Positions 32,213 through 40,445 of a DNA stretch of 64,000 nt are shown in pieces. This DNA is from Collinsella sp. An7 (GTDB lineage Bacteria; Actinomycetota; Coriobacteriia; Coriobacteriales; Coriobacteriaceae), in contig NZ_NFHP01000006.1 in NCBI RefSeq assembly GCF_002159335.1, positions 1-64,000 of the forward strand. The letters run 5' to 3'. Numbering within the stretch: position 1 is the first letter of the stretch; every line of letters starts with the position of its first letter. Below the pieces are notes generated by a model, which saw only the letters and a program-made list of their open reading frames with translations, was not told where the DNA came from and did not search any database. The position numbers were made by a program, and so were the translations under genes.

Positions 32213-33337
32213 TCCGATTGGTACGACCTTGGCACGATTCAGTATAGCGTCCGAGAAATACCCGAGGTTGGTGGTGGTGATGACCGTCTGGACCTCGTCT
32301 TCGATACCGTGCATAAAGGCCTCGCGGCGCTCGGCGTCGAGCTCGCTCATCACGTCGTCGAGCAGAAGCAGCGGCGGATGCCCCAAGATGTCGCGTGTGA
32401 CGGCCACCTCGGCCACCTTCCACGCAAGCACAAGCGAGCGCTGCTGCCCCTGCGAGGCAAAGGTCCGCGCGTCACGCCCATCGATGGAGAAGCGGATCTC
32501 GTCGCGGTGCGGGCCCACGAGTGTGATGCCGCGGCGGAGCTCGTCTTCAAAGGAGGCGTCGAGCGCGGCGAGAAAGGCCGCCTTCCATGCCGCTGCTTGC
32601 TCCGCGCGGGAGAGGTTGGGCGCGGGGGCCGCAGCACCGCCGGGCGCCCCGGGAGCAGCGGGTGCAACGGTGGACTCGTAGGAGATGTCCACCCGCTCCC
32701 CTGGCGCGATGCGCCCGTACGCCTCCACAAAGCGCTCGCGTACGCGGGCGAGGAGCGCCACGCGGTGCACAAGGAGCGAGGCGCCGGTCTGGGCGAGCGA
32801 GTCGTTCCAGGCGGCAAGCATCTCGCGCGTGCACCAGCGCTCCTTGAGGAGGGCGTTACGCTGCTCGACCAACCGCTCGTAGGCGCCGAGAAGCTGGGCG
32901 TATTGCTCGTTGAGCTGCACGCCAAAGCCGTCGAGCGCTGAGCGGCGAACGCGGGCCGAGCGCTTGATCATGTCGAGGTCGTCGGGGCAGAAGAGCACGC
33001 TCGGCACCACGCCGCGTACGCCGGCAGCGCGGCACTTTTTGCCGTTGCGGCTAAAGGAACGCTTGCCCTCGCGGACGGCGCAGCCGAGGTCGATGACGCG
33101 CCCCTCGCCCTCGAGCCGCAGGGCGAGCTTGCAGCTCGTCTCGCCCTCCGCCACAAGCTCCGCGGGCGCGGGACGCCTAAAGCTCGCACCTGAGGTGAGG
33201 AGTTGCAGCGCCTCGACGAGGTTGGTCTTGCCCACCGCGTTGCGTCCCACCAGAATCGTCACACCCTCGGCTAGCTCAAGCGTATACGACGCAAAGTTTC
33301 GGTAATCGCGCACCGAAAGCTCCCGAGCAAAAATCAC
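32207..33337 (-). CDS. recF: DNA replication and repair protein RecF
   Basis: I choose the GTG at 33337 (MIFARELSVRDYRNF), with GGAGG 9 nt upstream, giving 376 residues. Walker A is LVGRNAVGKTNLVEAL near residue 30. GASFRR, PDDLDMIKRSARVRR, the signature FASQGQQRS and Walker B LLLLDDVMSELDAERR are all present. An Ala/Pro/Gly-rich insertion (APAAPGAPGGAAAPAP) sits in the middle. RecF binds DNA at gaps and helps load RecA. It lies between dnaN and dciA, as in most bacteria, but repeat hairpins flank it on both sides. Confidence 0.95.
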   Translation of the reverse strand: MIFARELSVRDYRNFASYTLELAEGVTILVGRNAVGKTNLVEALQLLTSGASFRRPAPAELVAEGETSCKLALRLEGEGRVIDLGCAVREGKRSFSRNGKKCRAAGVRGVVPSVLFCPDDLDMIKRSARVRRSALDGFGVQLNEQYAQLLGAYERLVEQRNALLKERWCTREMLAAWNDSLAQTGASLLVHRVALLARVRERFVEAYGRIAPGERVDISYESTVAPAAPGAPGGAAAPAPNLSRAEQAAAWKAAFLAALDASFEDELRRGITLVGPHRDEIRFSIDGRDARTFASQGQQRSLVLAWKVAEVAVTRDILGHPPLLLLDDVMSELDAERREAFMHGIEDEVQTVITTTNLGYFSDAILNRAKVVPIGG

Positions 33338-33353
33338 CGCAACACCTCCTCTC

Positions 33354-33453
33354 CATGGCTCGAAACGGGACGGGGTTGTTTTGAGCCATGACCCAAAACA
33401 ACCCCGTCCGTTTCGAGTCATGGGTCACTTGGAACACGTCCCCAAATGACCCA
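33354..33453. repeat. GGGGAC-family hairpin repeat, copy 4
   Basis: A 24-25 bp stem (CTCGAAACGG...GGTTGTTTTG, 33359-33383, with 33394-33417) is followed by half of the standard core (TTGGAACACGTCCCC, 33430-33444). It lies just upstream of recF. Confidence 0.8.
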
Positions 33454-33480
33454 TTCGCGCCTCAACCACCAACCCCGCAA

Positions 33481-33521
33481 GGTCCGCCGGGGTGCCGCAA
33501 ATCGCGGCGCCCCGGCGGACC
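33481..33521. other. Strong GC hairpin upstream of recF
   Basis: GGTCCGCCGGGG(T)GCCGC pairs with GCGGC(G)CCCCGGCGGACC around AAATC. No T-tract follows on either strand. Confidence 0.6.
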
Positions 33522-33534
33522 GACAACCGACGGC

Positions 33535-33620
33535 TGAGGTGCCCAAGATCGGCCCGAAAGCCGAGGGCGCACGCCTTCGTGCGGCGCCCGAAGGCTTGAG
33601 GGTCGAGGTTGGGTGCCTCA
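33535..33620 (-). repeat. Structured palindromic element, copy C (3' of dnaN)
   Basis: Read with dnaN transcription, it starts 9 nt after the dnaN stop. The outer stem is TGAGG/CCTCA and the second CCCAA/TTGGG, where copy B has CCAGG/CCTGG and CCGCA/TGCGG. The GGCAC bulges and the central hairpin CGCACG/CGTGCG are retained. Flanking GACGG/CCGTC extends the pairing. Confidence 0.65.
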
Positions 33621-33629
33621 GTCCGTCGA

Positions 33630-34733
33630 TTAGATGCGGACGGGCATGACCAGATAGAGATAGTTGATCTTGTCGTAGCTCTTGAACACGCCCGGAGCCT
33701 GGTAGCTCTTGAGCTCGAGGGTGATCTCCTTCTCGCGGTTGAGCACGTTCAGGCAGCCAAAGATGTAGTGGTAGTTAAAGGCGATGGTGCCCGACTCGCC
33801 CTCGGCCTCCACGTCGATGGTCTCCTGCGCGAGGTCCTGGTCGCCCGAGATGCTCGAGAGCGAGAGCGTGCCGGCCTCGGTGTCGATCTCGATCTTAACG
33901 GCGGGGTTGTTGCTCGCAATGACGGCCACGCGCTTGAGCGCCGCGTTAAACGACTCGACGTCGATCTTGACGCTCGTCACGCACGACGTAGGGATGAGCT
34001 GCTTGTAGTTGGGGTAGGTGCCCTCCAGGCGGCGCGAGACGTAGCAGGTGTTGCCCGCCTCAAACACCACCTGCGTATCGGTGGCGCCCACCAGAATCGA
34101 CGGCTCGTCGCGCATGATCGAGAGCGCGTCGTTCATGGCGTCGGCCGGAATATTGATCTCAAAGCTGCCCTCGAGCGAGGAAGTCTCGACCTGCGTGTCG
34201 CACACGGCCAGGCGGAATGAGTCGGTCGCCACCAGGCGCAGGGTGTTGTTCTCCACCGTCATGTGCACGCCACCGAGGATGGGGCGGGCCTTGTCGGTGG
34301 AGGTGACGCGCCACACGCGCGAGGTCATCTCGGCCAGCACGTTCATCGGCAGCTCGACGCTCGCCTCGATGGCGTACGCCGGAAACTCCGGAAAGTCCAC
34401 CGGGTCAAGGGTGTTCAGGCGCACGTGTGACTTCTGGCAGGTAATGGCAATCTGCCGCTCGACCGTCTCAAACGCCACGGCCGCGTCGGGCAGGGTCTTG
34501 ATGAGGTTCGAGAGCATCTTGCACGGGATGACCGTGGCACCCGGCTCCTCCACGTGCGCCGCGATGCGGTGGCGGATGGAGGTCGTGTAATTAGAAGTCT
34601 GAAACTCAAGCACCCCGTCCGTCGCCCGAATGAGCACGCCCGCGAGGATGGGGAGCGTCGATGAGGTGGCGATGCCCTTCTGGACGGTGGCGATCGCGTC
34701 GGCGAGTGAGGACTGGCTTACGGTGAACTTCAT
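33630..34733 (-). CDS. dnaN: DNA polymerase III beta sliding clamp
   Basis: A 367-residue protein with its ATG at 34733 and GAAAGG 6 nt upstream. It has the three-domain clamp pattern: MKFTVSQSSLADAIATVQKGIATSSTLPILAGVLI at the N-terminus, FPEFPAY, ILGGVHM, LRLVATDSFRLAV, EGTYPNYKQLIP, and a C-terminal YLVMPVRI, the usual P(V/M)R(I/L) end. It forms the dimeric ring that tethers polymerase and repair factors. It follows the origin-like gap downstream of dnaA. No terminator is seen after it, only structured element C. Confidence 0.98.
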   Translation of the reverse strand: MKFTVSQSSLADAIATVQKGIATSSTLPILAGVLIRATDGVLEFQTSNYTTSIRHRIAAHVEEPGATVIPCKMLSNLIKTLPDAAVAFETVERQIAITCQKSHVRLNTLDPVDFPEFPAYAIEASVELPMNVLAEMTSRVWRVTSTDKARPILGGVHMTVENNTLRLVATDSFRLAVCDTQVETSSLEGSFEINIPADAMNDALSIMRDEPSILVGATDTQVVFEAGNTCYVSRRLEGTYPNYKQLIPTSCVTSVKIDVESFNAALKRVAVIASNNPAVKIEIDTEAGTLSLSSISGDQDLAQETIDVEAEGESGTIAFNYHYIFGCLNVLNREKEITLELKSYQAPGVFKSYDKINYLYLVMPVRI

Positions 34734-35019
34734 GGCGCGCCTTTCTTTTATATATATAAGTTCTAAAAACCAATGATAGTAATAAGTCGGTTAATGGTGG
34801 GGATTACTTGCGTTTGCCCAGCTGGGGCATCAAAAGTTTTTCGACCGGGCGCTGTTGAGAACCGGGTTGGTTTTCCACGGGAGCGCTCGGTGGAAAACTT
34901 TTCCCCAAGAGCATATCGGTTTTCCACGGTTTGTTCCCCGCCTTTCCTCGCGCTTTCCACCGGCCTGTCCCTGTTCTGTCGTGCGGCCGGGGCCAGCCGC
35001 TTTGCATCGTTTCGCCGCG
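34734..35019. other. oriC: Probable chromosomal origin oriC (dnaA-dnaN gap)
   Basis: An AT-rich tract next to dnaN (34745-34792, containing TATATATATAAG) is a candidate unwinding element. DnaA-box-like sites cluster beside it: TTTTCCACG at 34871 and 34920, GGTGGAAAA at 34889 (inverted) and CTTTCCACC at 34953. TTTTCCACT at 36947, at the dnaA start, is a further site. Transcription diverges around this zone: everything from 38.4 kb down to 26 kb runs leftward and from 38.7 kb rightward, as expected around an origin. Confidence 0.75.
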
Positions 35020-36954
35020 TTACGACCGCAGAATGATCTTGTTGCGCAGCTGCTGCAGGTCGTCCACAAAGCTGCGGTCCTCCTTCATCCGCTTCTCGAT
35101 AACCTTGACGGAGTGCAGCACCGTGGTGTGGTCGCGCCCGCCAAAGGCTGCGCCCACCATGGAGGTCGTCATCTCGCACATGTCGAGCGTGAGGTAGACG
35201 GCCACGTGCCGGGCGTTTTTGATGGCGGCCTGCCGCCGCGGGCCGATGAGGTCGTTGTGGCTCACGCGGTAGAAGTCCTCGACCACCTTCTGCACCGTCT
35301 CGACGCTAATCTTCTTGTGCGCCGAGTCAAAGTACTCGTTGGCGATGCGGTCGATGTCGTCGCCGGTGAGGGTTTTGCCCTCCTGCTCGCGCTCAAACGA
35401 CTCGCCCGCGCAGCGCTCGCAGAAGCTCTCGAGCTCACGGATGTTGGTGCCCGAGACGCTTGCCATGTGCTTGAGGGCCTCCTCGGAGAGGTGACCGCCG
35501 CCTGTGCGGATGCTCGAGAGGAGCGAGCCCGCACCCGCCGTTGCGTCGGCTGACTCCTCGGCGGCGGGTAGGATGGTGTTCTCGTAGTAGTGCTTTAAGA
35601 TCATGAACTTCATCTCAAAGCCCGGCTCCGAGACCAAGCAGAGCATGCCGGCGTTAAAGCGGCTGGTCAGGCGTTCGTCCATGCCGAGGTTCTTGGGTGC
35701 GCGGTCCGAGGCGATGGCAACCTTCTTGTTGTTGCGGATGAACTCGTCCATCAGGCTAAAGAAGTTGTCGATCGAGGCCGTCTTGCCGATGATGTTCTGG
35801 ATATCGTCGATGATGAGCACGTCGGCGTCGTGGTAGTCGCGCAGGATCGCGCGGTGCGCGTCCTTTTGGAGGGCGACCTCGTTGATGAAGTCGTCGATGT
35901 AGGCCTGGCTGTTGGCGTATTTGACGCGGAGGTGCGGGCAGTTCTCGTTGAGGTAGTTCTTGATGGCGAGGAGCAGGTGCGTTTTGCCCAGGCCCGACTT
36001 GCCGTAGATAAAAAGCGAGCTGTAGCTGCCCGGGTCCTCCGCGGTTACGGCAAAGCGTACGGCTGAGTTGTAGGCGTGCTTGTTCTCGTCGCCGTAGACA
36101 AAGTTCTCAAAGGTAAATTTGGAGTTGAGGGGCACGGCGGGGTAGGACCCTGCGCCGCCCGTGCTGGTGGCGGCTGCTGTGGGCGCGCCGCCGGCCGCGA
36201 CGGCGGATTGGACCGCTGCGGGGTGGTGCACCGCTGGGGCTCCCTGGTTCATGGTCTGCATGAGACGCTTGAGGTCGCTCGCGCTGATGGTGTTGGTGAC
36301 GTTGATGCGCCCCTCGCCCGCGGCCTCGGCAGGGGTCTCGTCTTGGTTGGCGAGGCTGATGGCCGGGGTGGGGATGGTTGGGGTTACCGCCGGATGAGGT
36401 GCGGGGTGCGCGGCTGTTGCGGTTGCGATACCCGCGGCCTGCGCGGGTGCCGGCGATTCGTAGCTCGCGACGGGGACCTCCGAGCTCGCGGGGTTCATGG
36501 GCGGTGCGGGGGCGAAGGGTGCGTTCCCTGTTGCCGCGTTTGCGGCGGAAAACGGCGCCTGGGTTGAGCCGACTTGGGCAACGGTTACCCCAGAATCAGC
36601 TGAATCCTGCGGATTTGCTGCCATCTGGGGCACAACGGGTGTCTCAGGCACTGCGGCACCCGGTGAAGTTTCCCGTGAAACGTCACCGGGTGCCGCACCG
36701 GCCGCCGGCAGCGCCGTCACCACATTGAGCGCGATGGGCGCAAAGGCGATCTCCTCGAGGTAGCGCTCGATGGTCTCGCGCTGGCGCATGAGGGCGGCGC
36801 CGGCAAAGCGCGACGGCGCCTCGACGGTGAGGGTCGTGTCGGTGAGCTCGCGGCCGCGGGACTGCCGGAGCATGTTGATGAGGCGCGCGTCGACGCCGTC
36901 CCGCTCGCAGAACGAGATGGTGTCGTCGAGGATCATCTGCGCTTCGTTTTCCAC
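35020..36954 (-). CDS. dnaA: Chromosomal replication initiator DnaA
   Basis: A GTG start at 36954 (AAGGAGG 10 nt upstream) gives 644 residues, long for DnaA because of a linker of about 200 residues rich in Pro, Ala and Thr (about 80-285). Domain I covers about 1-75. The AAA+ core begins SKFTFENFVYGDENKHAYNSA, with Walker A YGKSGLGKTHLL near 322, Walker B VLIIDDIQN, and FSLMDEFIRNNKKVAIASDRAPK. Domain IV has the DnaA signature GGRDHTTVLHSVKVIE. It binds DnaA boxes and melts the origin. The linker DNA holds a parS-like site (36668) encoding VSRET. The GHKL gene ends 15 nt upstream, so the two form an operon. Confidence 0.97.
   Translation of the reverse strand: MENEAQMILDDTISFCERDGVDARLINMLRQSRGRELTDTTLTVEAPSRFAGAALMRQRETIERYLEEIAFAPIALNVVTALPAAGAAPGDVSRETSPGAAVPETPVVPQMAANPQDSADSGVTVAQVGSTQAPFSAANAATGNAPFAPAPPMNPASSEVPVASYESPAPAQAAGIATATAAHPAPHPAVTPTIPTPAISLANQDETPAEAAGEGRINVTNTISASDLKRLMQTMNQGAPAVHHPAAVQSAVAAGGAPTAAATSTGGAGSYPAVPLNSKFTFENFVYGDENKHAYNSAVRFAVTAEDPGSYSSLFIYGKSGLGKTHLLLAIKNYLNENCPHLRVKYANSQAYIDDFINEVALQKDAHRAILRDYHDADVLIIDDIQNIIGKTASIDNFFSLMDEFIRNNKKVAIASDRAPKNLGMDERLTSRFNAGMLCLVSEPGFEMKFMILKHYYENTILPAAEESADATAGAGSLLSSIRTGGGHLSEEALKHMASVSGTNIRELESFCERCAGESFEREQEGKTLTGDDIDRIANEYFDSAHKKISVETVQKVVEDFYRVSHNDLIGPRRQAAIKNARHVAVYLTLDMCEMTTSMVGAAFGGRDHTTVLHSVKVIEKRMKEDRSFVDDLQQLRNKIILRS
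36668..36681. promoter_or_regulatory. parS-like site inside dnaA
   Basis: GTTTCCCGTGAAAC differs from the 14-nt parS core GTTTCACGTGAAAC at one position. It lies in the variable linker of dnaA, where sequence is free to drift. Confidence 0.5.
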
Positions 36955-36969
36955 TGCCCCTCAGCCTCC

Positions 36970-38442
36970 TTACGCGTGTGCGCGAGCCCAGTTGGCGCCG
37001 AGCTCGGTGAGATAGTATTTCTGCCCCTGCTTGACGGTGAACCCGCGCTTGCCCAGTGTAGCAAGCTCGCGCGACCAGGTGGGGCCCGACTGGCCGTAGG
37101 CCCCGGTGAGCTCCGAGGGGCCGGCGTGACCGTGTTCGAGCAGGTAGGAGAGGGCGAGCTTGCCGCGGTCGCTCACGATGAGCTCGCCTACGGGCTCTAG
37201 GGCACCCGGTGCCGCTTGCGGCGTTGCCGCAGGATAGCCGGGGTACGGCGCGGTTGTGGAAAACTCGCGGCCCTGCTGGGGAAAACCGGCGGGCGGCATG
37301 GGATATCCGGGGACCGGTGCCATGTCAGCGCCCGGGTAGCCCGGCGCAGCATAGGGTTGTGCGGGGTAGGAGCCCACTGTACCCGGCGCGGCCTCGGCGC
37401 CGGGCCAGGTGGCCGCGGGATAGGCTCCTGCGGCGTAGGCACCGGTACCATAGCCAGGATACGGGTAGGCTCCGTAGGGGTTTTGCGGGGGATATGCGCC
37501 TGCGTAGCCGGGCGGGTACGCGCCCGGTGCGAGGTACGCGGCCTCTACGCCCGAGCCCGCGCCCGCAGCCGGCGAGCCGGGCATCCCTGCCGCTATGCCG
37601 GCTGGCGTCATGGCCCCCGCGCCGTCAGGCACGCCCGCTCCCGCTCCCGCGGGCATCATCCCGGCCGCAGTTCCCGCCGACCCCGCGGCCATGCCGGCGG
37701 GAGCTCCTGCGCCCGGCATTTGCGCCGCTACGCGCGGGTCCTCCCCCGGACGCACGGCAGCGCCTCGACCGCCCGCGCGCTTGATCTCGGCCACGCGCGC
37801 GGCATCGGTGCTTACGGTAACCACCGTGCCGCCGCCCAGGTTGTTCTCTATAGAGATGGCCCCACCCGCCGCCTCAAGGTACTGTTGCACCATGGGCAGA
37901 CCGGAGCCCGTGCCGCGGATATAGCGCTTCATGTTGCGGTCGGCCGAGGTCACGCCAAACTCAAAGGCGCGCTCCTTGTCGCCGATGCCCGGGCCTTGGT
38001 CGGCAAAACGGACGGTGTTGCCGCCGTCCAGGATCGAGATGATGGGTTCCACAAAGTGCGCGTGGATAAAGTTCTCCACGATCTCGCGGATCACCATGAG
38101 CGAGAGCGAGCCGCCCTGCTCTTTCATAAGGCGGTAGACCGTGTTGGTGACTTCTTCGAGGTAGGGACGCACCGGCGCCGGGTCGATCACGATCACGTGC
38201 GGGGTCGAGAACATGTCGTCGTAGACCGAGATGCGCGTGGCGTATGCCGCAAGCTCGGCCTCTGCCTGCCCGGTTGCCGCATCCCCCGGCCGCACCGTCG
38301 TCTCGCCAGGTCGCGCTCCTGCCGGTTCTTCGGTGGCCTGCGACGCCACGGGGGCACTGCCCGCGCTCGGGGCGCCTGTAAGATGCGTGTTGTCTGGCGC
38401 CGGCGTGGTGGGGTCGACGAACGGGTAGAAGTCCTCAGCCAT
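36970..38442 (-). CDS. GHKL ATPase with C-terminal winged-helix domain, in operon with dnaA
   Basis: Start ATG at 38442 (MAEDFYPFVDP) behind AAAGGA, 490 residues. Residues 1-65 are a low-complexity region. A histidine-kinase-type ATPase fold follows with an N box (REIVENFIHAHF, 119-130), G1 (FADQGPGIG, 146-154) and G2 (RGTGSGLPMVQQYL, 176-189). There is no His-phosphoacceptor helix, sensor or receiver domain. A spacer of about 190 residues, rich in Gly, Ala, Pro and Tyr (AYPPQNPYGAYPYPGYG), leads to a C-terminal winged-helix-like domain (LALSYLLEHGHAGPSELTGA...YYLTELG, about 420-490). It ends 15 nt before dnaA. It may be an ATP-switched DNA-binding regulator of initiation or an anti-sigma-like protein. 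The function is not known to me. Confidence 0.75.
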   Translation of the reverse strand: MAEDFYPFVDPTTPAPDNTHLTGAPSAGSAPVASQATEEPAGARPGETTVRPGDAATGQAEAELAAYATRISVYDDMFSTPHVIVIDPAPVRPYLEEVTNTVYRLMKEQGGSLSLMVIREIVENFIHAHFVEPIISILDGGNTVRFADQGPGIGDKERAFEFGVTSADRNMKRYIRGTGSGLPMVQQYLEAAGGAISIENNLGGGTVVTVSTDAARVAEIKRAGGRGAAVRPGEDPRVAAQMPGAGAPAGMAAGSAGTAAGMMPAGAGAGVPDGAGAMTPAGIAAGMPGSPAAGAGSGVEAAYLAPGAYPPGYAGAYPPQNPYGAYPYPGYGTGAYAAGAYPAATWPGAEAAPGTVGSYPAQPYAAPGYPGADMAPVPGYPMPPAGFPQQGREFSTTAPYPGYPAATPQAAPGALEPVGELIVSDRGKLALSYLLEHGHAGPSELTGAYGQSGPTWSRELATLGKRGFTVKQGQKYYLTELGANWARAHA

Positions 38443-38512
38443 GGTGTTCGGTCCTTTGGTGCGTCTGTGCTTCGTTGTCCTCCATAGTAGCGTAGCCTGC
38501 ACGCTTTCAAAG

Positions 38513-38596
38513 CTTTCCACAGCTTTTCAAAACTTGTTGAAAAGTGAAGAAAAGCGTTGAAAAGTTTTACACATACCTTGCACAACCTGTGGAAAA
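38513..38596. promoter_or_regulatory. DnaA-box pair and GTTGAAAAG repeats, GHKL-rpmH gap
   Basis: CTTTCCACA (38513-38521) and TGTGGAAAA (38588-38596) are facing DnaA-box-like sites. Between them GTTGAAAAG occurs at 38536 and 38556, with an inverted CTTTTCAAAAC at 38523. It could be the dnaA-operon control region or an upstream half of a bipartite origin. Confidence 0.55.
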
Positions 38597-38694
38597 CTTC
38601 AGAAAGGTTCTGAAAGATTCACCCTGCAGTGCTCAAAACTCAGAAAAGCCCTGCACGTTGCTGTGATGAGTTGTCGATAACCTGCGAAGATTTG

Positions 38695-38724
38695 TTGACA
38701 TCGCGCGCGGGTATTCCCTACAAT
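38695..38724 (+). promoter_or_regulatory. rpmH promoter
   Basis: A perfect -35 TTGACA at 38695-38700 and TACAAT at 38719-38724 are separated by 18 nt, 65 nt upstream of rpmH. Confidence 0.8.
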
Positions 38725-38788
38725 CTGAAAGCTCACGTGCACAAATCGCATGTACGCATGCTAGAAACGCAGCAGGAGGATTGCAACC

Positions 38789-38923
38789 ATGAAGCGTACC
38801 TATCAGCCTAACAAGCGCAAGCGCGCCAAGACCCACGGCTTCCGTGCCCGTATGGCCACCAAGGGCGGCCGCGCCGTTCTCGCCCGTCGTCGCGCCAAGG
38901 GTCGCAAGCGCCTCACCGTCTAG
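38789..38923 (+). CDS. rpmH: 50S ribosomal protein L34
   Basis: 44 codons from the ATG at 38789, with GGAGG 8 nt upstream. The sequence [20 protein letters not shown], then [20 protein letters not shown] and RLTV is textbook L34 of the large ribosomal subunit. It leads the rightward rpmH-rnpA-yidD-yidC operon. Confidence 0.98.
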   Translation: MKRTYQPNKRKRAKTHGFRARMATKGGRAVLARRRAKGRKRLTV

Positions 38924-38942
38924 GGCACTCGCTAGGTTCCGT

Positions 38943-39278
38943 ATGAAGACCATCAAGTCTCGTTCGGACTTTGAGCGCGTGTATTCCCAGGGACGGCGGT
39001 ACAACCATCCCCTGATGCGCATGGTGATACTTGATTCTCAGAGCGAAGGCGGCCCAGGGCGGGTCGCCTTCGCTGCTCCAAAGCGTCTGGGTAATGCCGT
39101 CTTTCGGAACCGCTCCAAGCGGGTTATGCGCGAGTGCGCCCGCGCCTGCGGGCTTCCTCTCGCCGGCAAGGAGGTCATTCTTTTTGCCACGCGCGGCACG
39201 GCCACGGCCGCACCCGCCTCGCTCACGGCGGCCCTTACGTCGCTCTGCAACCGGGCGGGCGCACGCCATGCCGGCTAG
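38943..39278 (+). CDS. rnpA: Ribonuclease P protein component
   Basis: 111 residues from the ATG at 38943 ([20 protein letters not shown]). The conserved RNR-type motif [11 protein letters not shown] sits near residue 55, with [12 protein letters not shown] before it. It is the basic protein cofactor that helps the RNase P RNA mature tRNA 5' ends. The start lies 19 nt after rpmH with a weak ribosome site, and the end overlaps yidD by 11 nt. The frame is open upstream of the ATG through rpmH, which is coincidental. Confidence 0.93.
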   Translation: MKTIKSRSDFERVYSQGRRYNHPLMRMVILDSQSEGGPGRVAFAAPKRLGNAVFRNRSKRVMRECARACGLPLAGKEVILFATRGTATAAPASLTAALTSLCNRAGARHAG

Positions 39279-39498
39279 CGTCTCTTGGTTGCGCCGGTGT
39301 GCCATCGCACCCATCCGCTTTTACCAGCGCTTTATCTCGCCGCTGCTGCCGGATGCCTGCATCTACACGCCGACGTGCTCGCAGTACGCCATCCAGGCCA
39401 TCGCGCGACACGGTATCGTATACGGCATGTTCCTGGCCGTGCGCCGCATTCTGCGGTGCAACCCGTTCCACGCGGGCGGCTACGATCCCGTTCCGTAA
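39268..39498 (+). CDS. yidD: Membrane protein insertion efficiency factor YidD
   Basis: 76 residues from the ATG at 39268, overlapping the rnpA end. Family hallmarks are [33 protein letters not shown] and [16 protein letters not shown]. It is a small amphipathic protein that aids YidC-dependent insertion. It keeps the classic rnpA-yidD-yidC order. Confidence 0.95.
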   Translation: MPASVSWLRRCAIAPIRFYQRFISPLLPDACIYTPTCSQYAIQAIARHGIVYGMFLAVRRILRCNPFHAGGYDPVP

Positions 39499-39525
39499 GG
39501 GACGGGCACACGGAGGAAAACCATT

Positions 39526-40296
39526 ATGTGGGATTGGATCGTCAACATTCTTTTTGAGGTCCTGCGACTCATTCAGAGCTTCGCGGTCGACTGGGGCCTC
39601 TCGATCATCATCCTGGTGCTCATTGTGCGTCTGCTGCTGACGCCGCTCATGCTCAAGTCGACCAAGTCGACGGCGCGCATGCAGGTGCTCCAGCCCAAGC
39701 TGCAAGAGATCCAGGAGCGCTATGCCGACGACCCGCAGCGCATGAACGAGGAGATGCAGAGGTTCTACTCCGAGAACAAGTTCAGCCCGCTCGGCGGCTG
39801 CCTGCCCCTGCTCATTCAGATGCCCATCCTGTTTGCGCTCTTTACCCTGCTGCAGAACCTGCCCACCTATTTTAAGGGCAACACGTTCTCGTTCTACAAC
39901 ATCCTGCCCGACCTTACCGCTACTCCGGCGGGCACCATGAGCGAGGGCTTTATGACGGCTCTGCCGTACCTCATCTCGCTCATTCTCTTTGCGGTGCTCA
40001 CGCTCATTCCGCAGCTCTACATGTCGCGCAACCAGACGGGCGCCCAGGCCTCGACCATGCGCACCACCTCGGTTGTCATGGCCATCATGATGCTCTTTAT
40101 CGGCTGGGGTCTGCCCGCGGGCGTGCTGCTCTACTACGACGTCTCTACGGCGTGGCAGGTGGTGCAGCAGCTCTTCATCACGCAGCGCGTGATCGACAAG
40201 GCTAAGGCCGAGGAAGAGGAGCGCCTGGCAAATGCGCCCATCGAGGTCGATGTGGTGCGTCGCGAGCGCAAGGCGCGCCCGCACAAGAAGCACTAG
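39526..40296 (+). CDS. yidC: YidC/Oxa1-family membrane insertase
   Basis: 256 residues from the ATG at 39526, with GGAGG upstream. It lacks the large periplasmic domain of Gram-negative YidC. The first helix carries the functional Arg (IIILVLIVRLLLTPL, residue 35). A cytoplasmic coiled-coil hairpin follows (ARMQVLQPKLQEIQERYADD), then GGCLPLLIQMPILFALF and further helices near 135-160 and 185-205. The C-terminus is basic (RRERKARPHKKH). It inserts and folds membrane proteins with or without Sec. Confidence 0.95.
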   Translation: MWDWIVNILFEVLRLIQSFAVDWGLSIIILVLIVRLLLTPLMLKSTKSTARMQVLQPKLQEIQERYADDPQRMNEEMQRFYSENKFSPLGGCLPLLIQMPILFALFTLLQNLPTYFKGNTFSFYNILPDLTATPAGTMSEGFMTALPYLISLILFAVLTLIPQLYMSRNQTGAQASTMRTTSVVMAIMMLFIGWGLPAGVLLYYDVSTAWQVVQQLFITQRVIDKAKAEEEERLANAPIEVDVVRRERKARPHKKH

Positions 40297-40307
40297 CGTG
40301 CGTTGGG

Positions 40308-40340
40308 GGACGGCTGTCTACGGGTGGCCGTCCTTTTTGT
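40308..40340 (+). terminator. Terminator after yidC
   Basis: GGACGGC/GCCGTCC around a 12-nt loop, followed by TTTTTGTTT. It ends the rpmH-yidC unit, so jag likely has its own promoter. Confidence 0.85.
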
Positions 40341-40445
40341 TTATACTGCTGTTGTCTTGCCGATACCGGTACCGTTCCGTTTGACCCTGTCTGTTGTGCT
40401 TGGGGTCTGACTGGTAATAAGGTACCTAACTATTGTGAGGTGCAC

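Noticed and set aside
33535-33620. Reading structured element C as the dnaN terminator
   Set aside because: There is no T-tract after the stem, and related copies occur in the opposite orientation relative to a host gene.
37216-38487. 423-codon plus-strand frame opposite the GHKL gene
   Set aside because: Arg/Gly/Ala-rich shadow. The minus-strand frame carries ordered ATPase motifs and a start signal.
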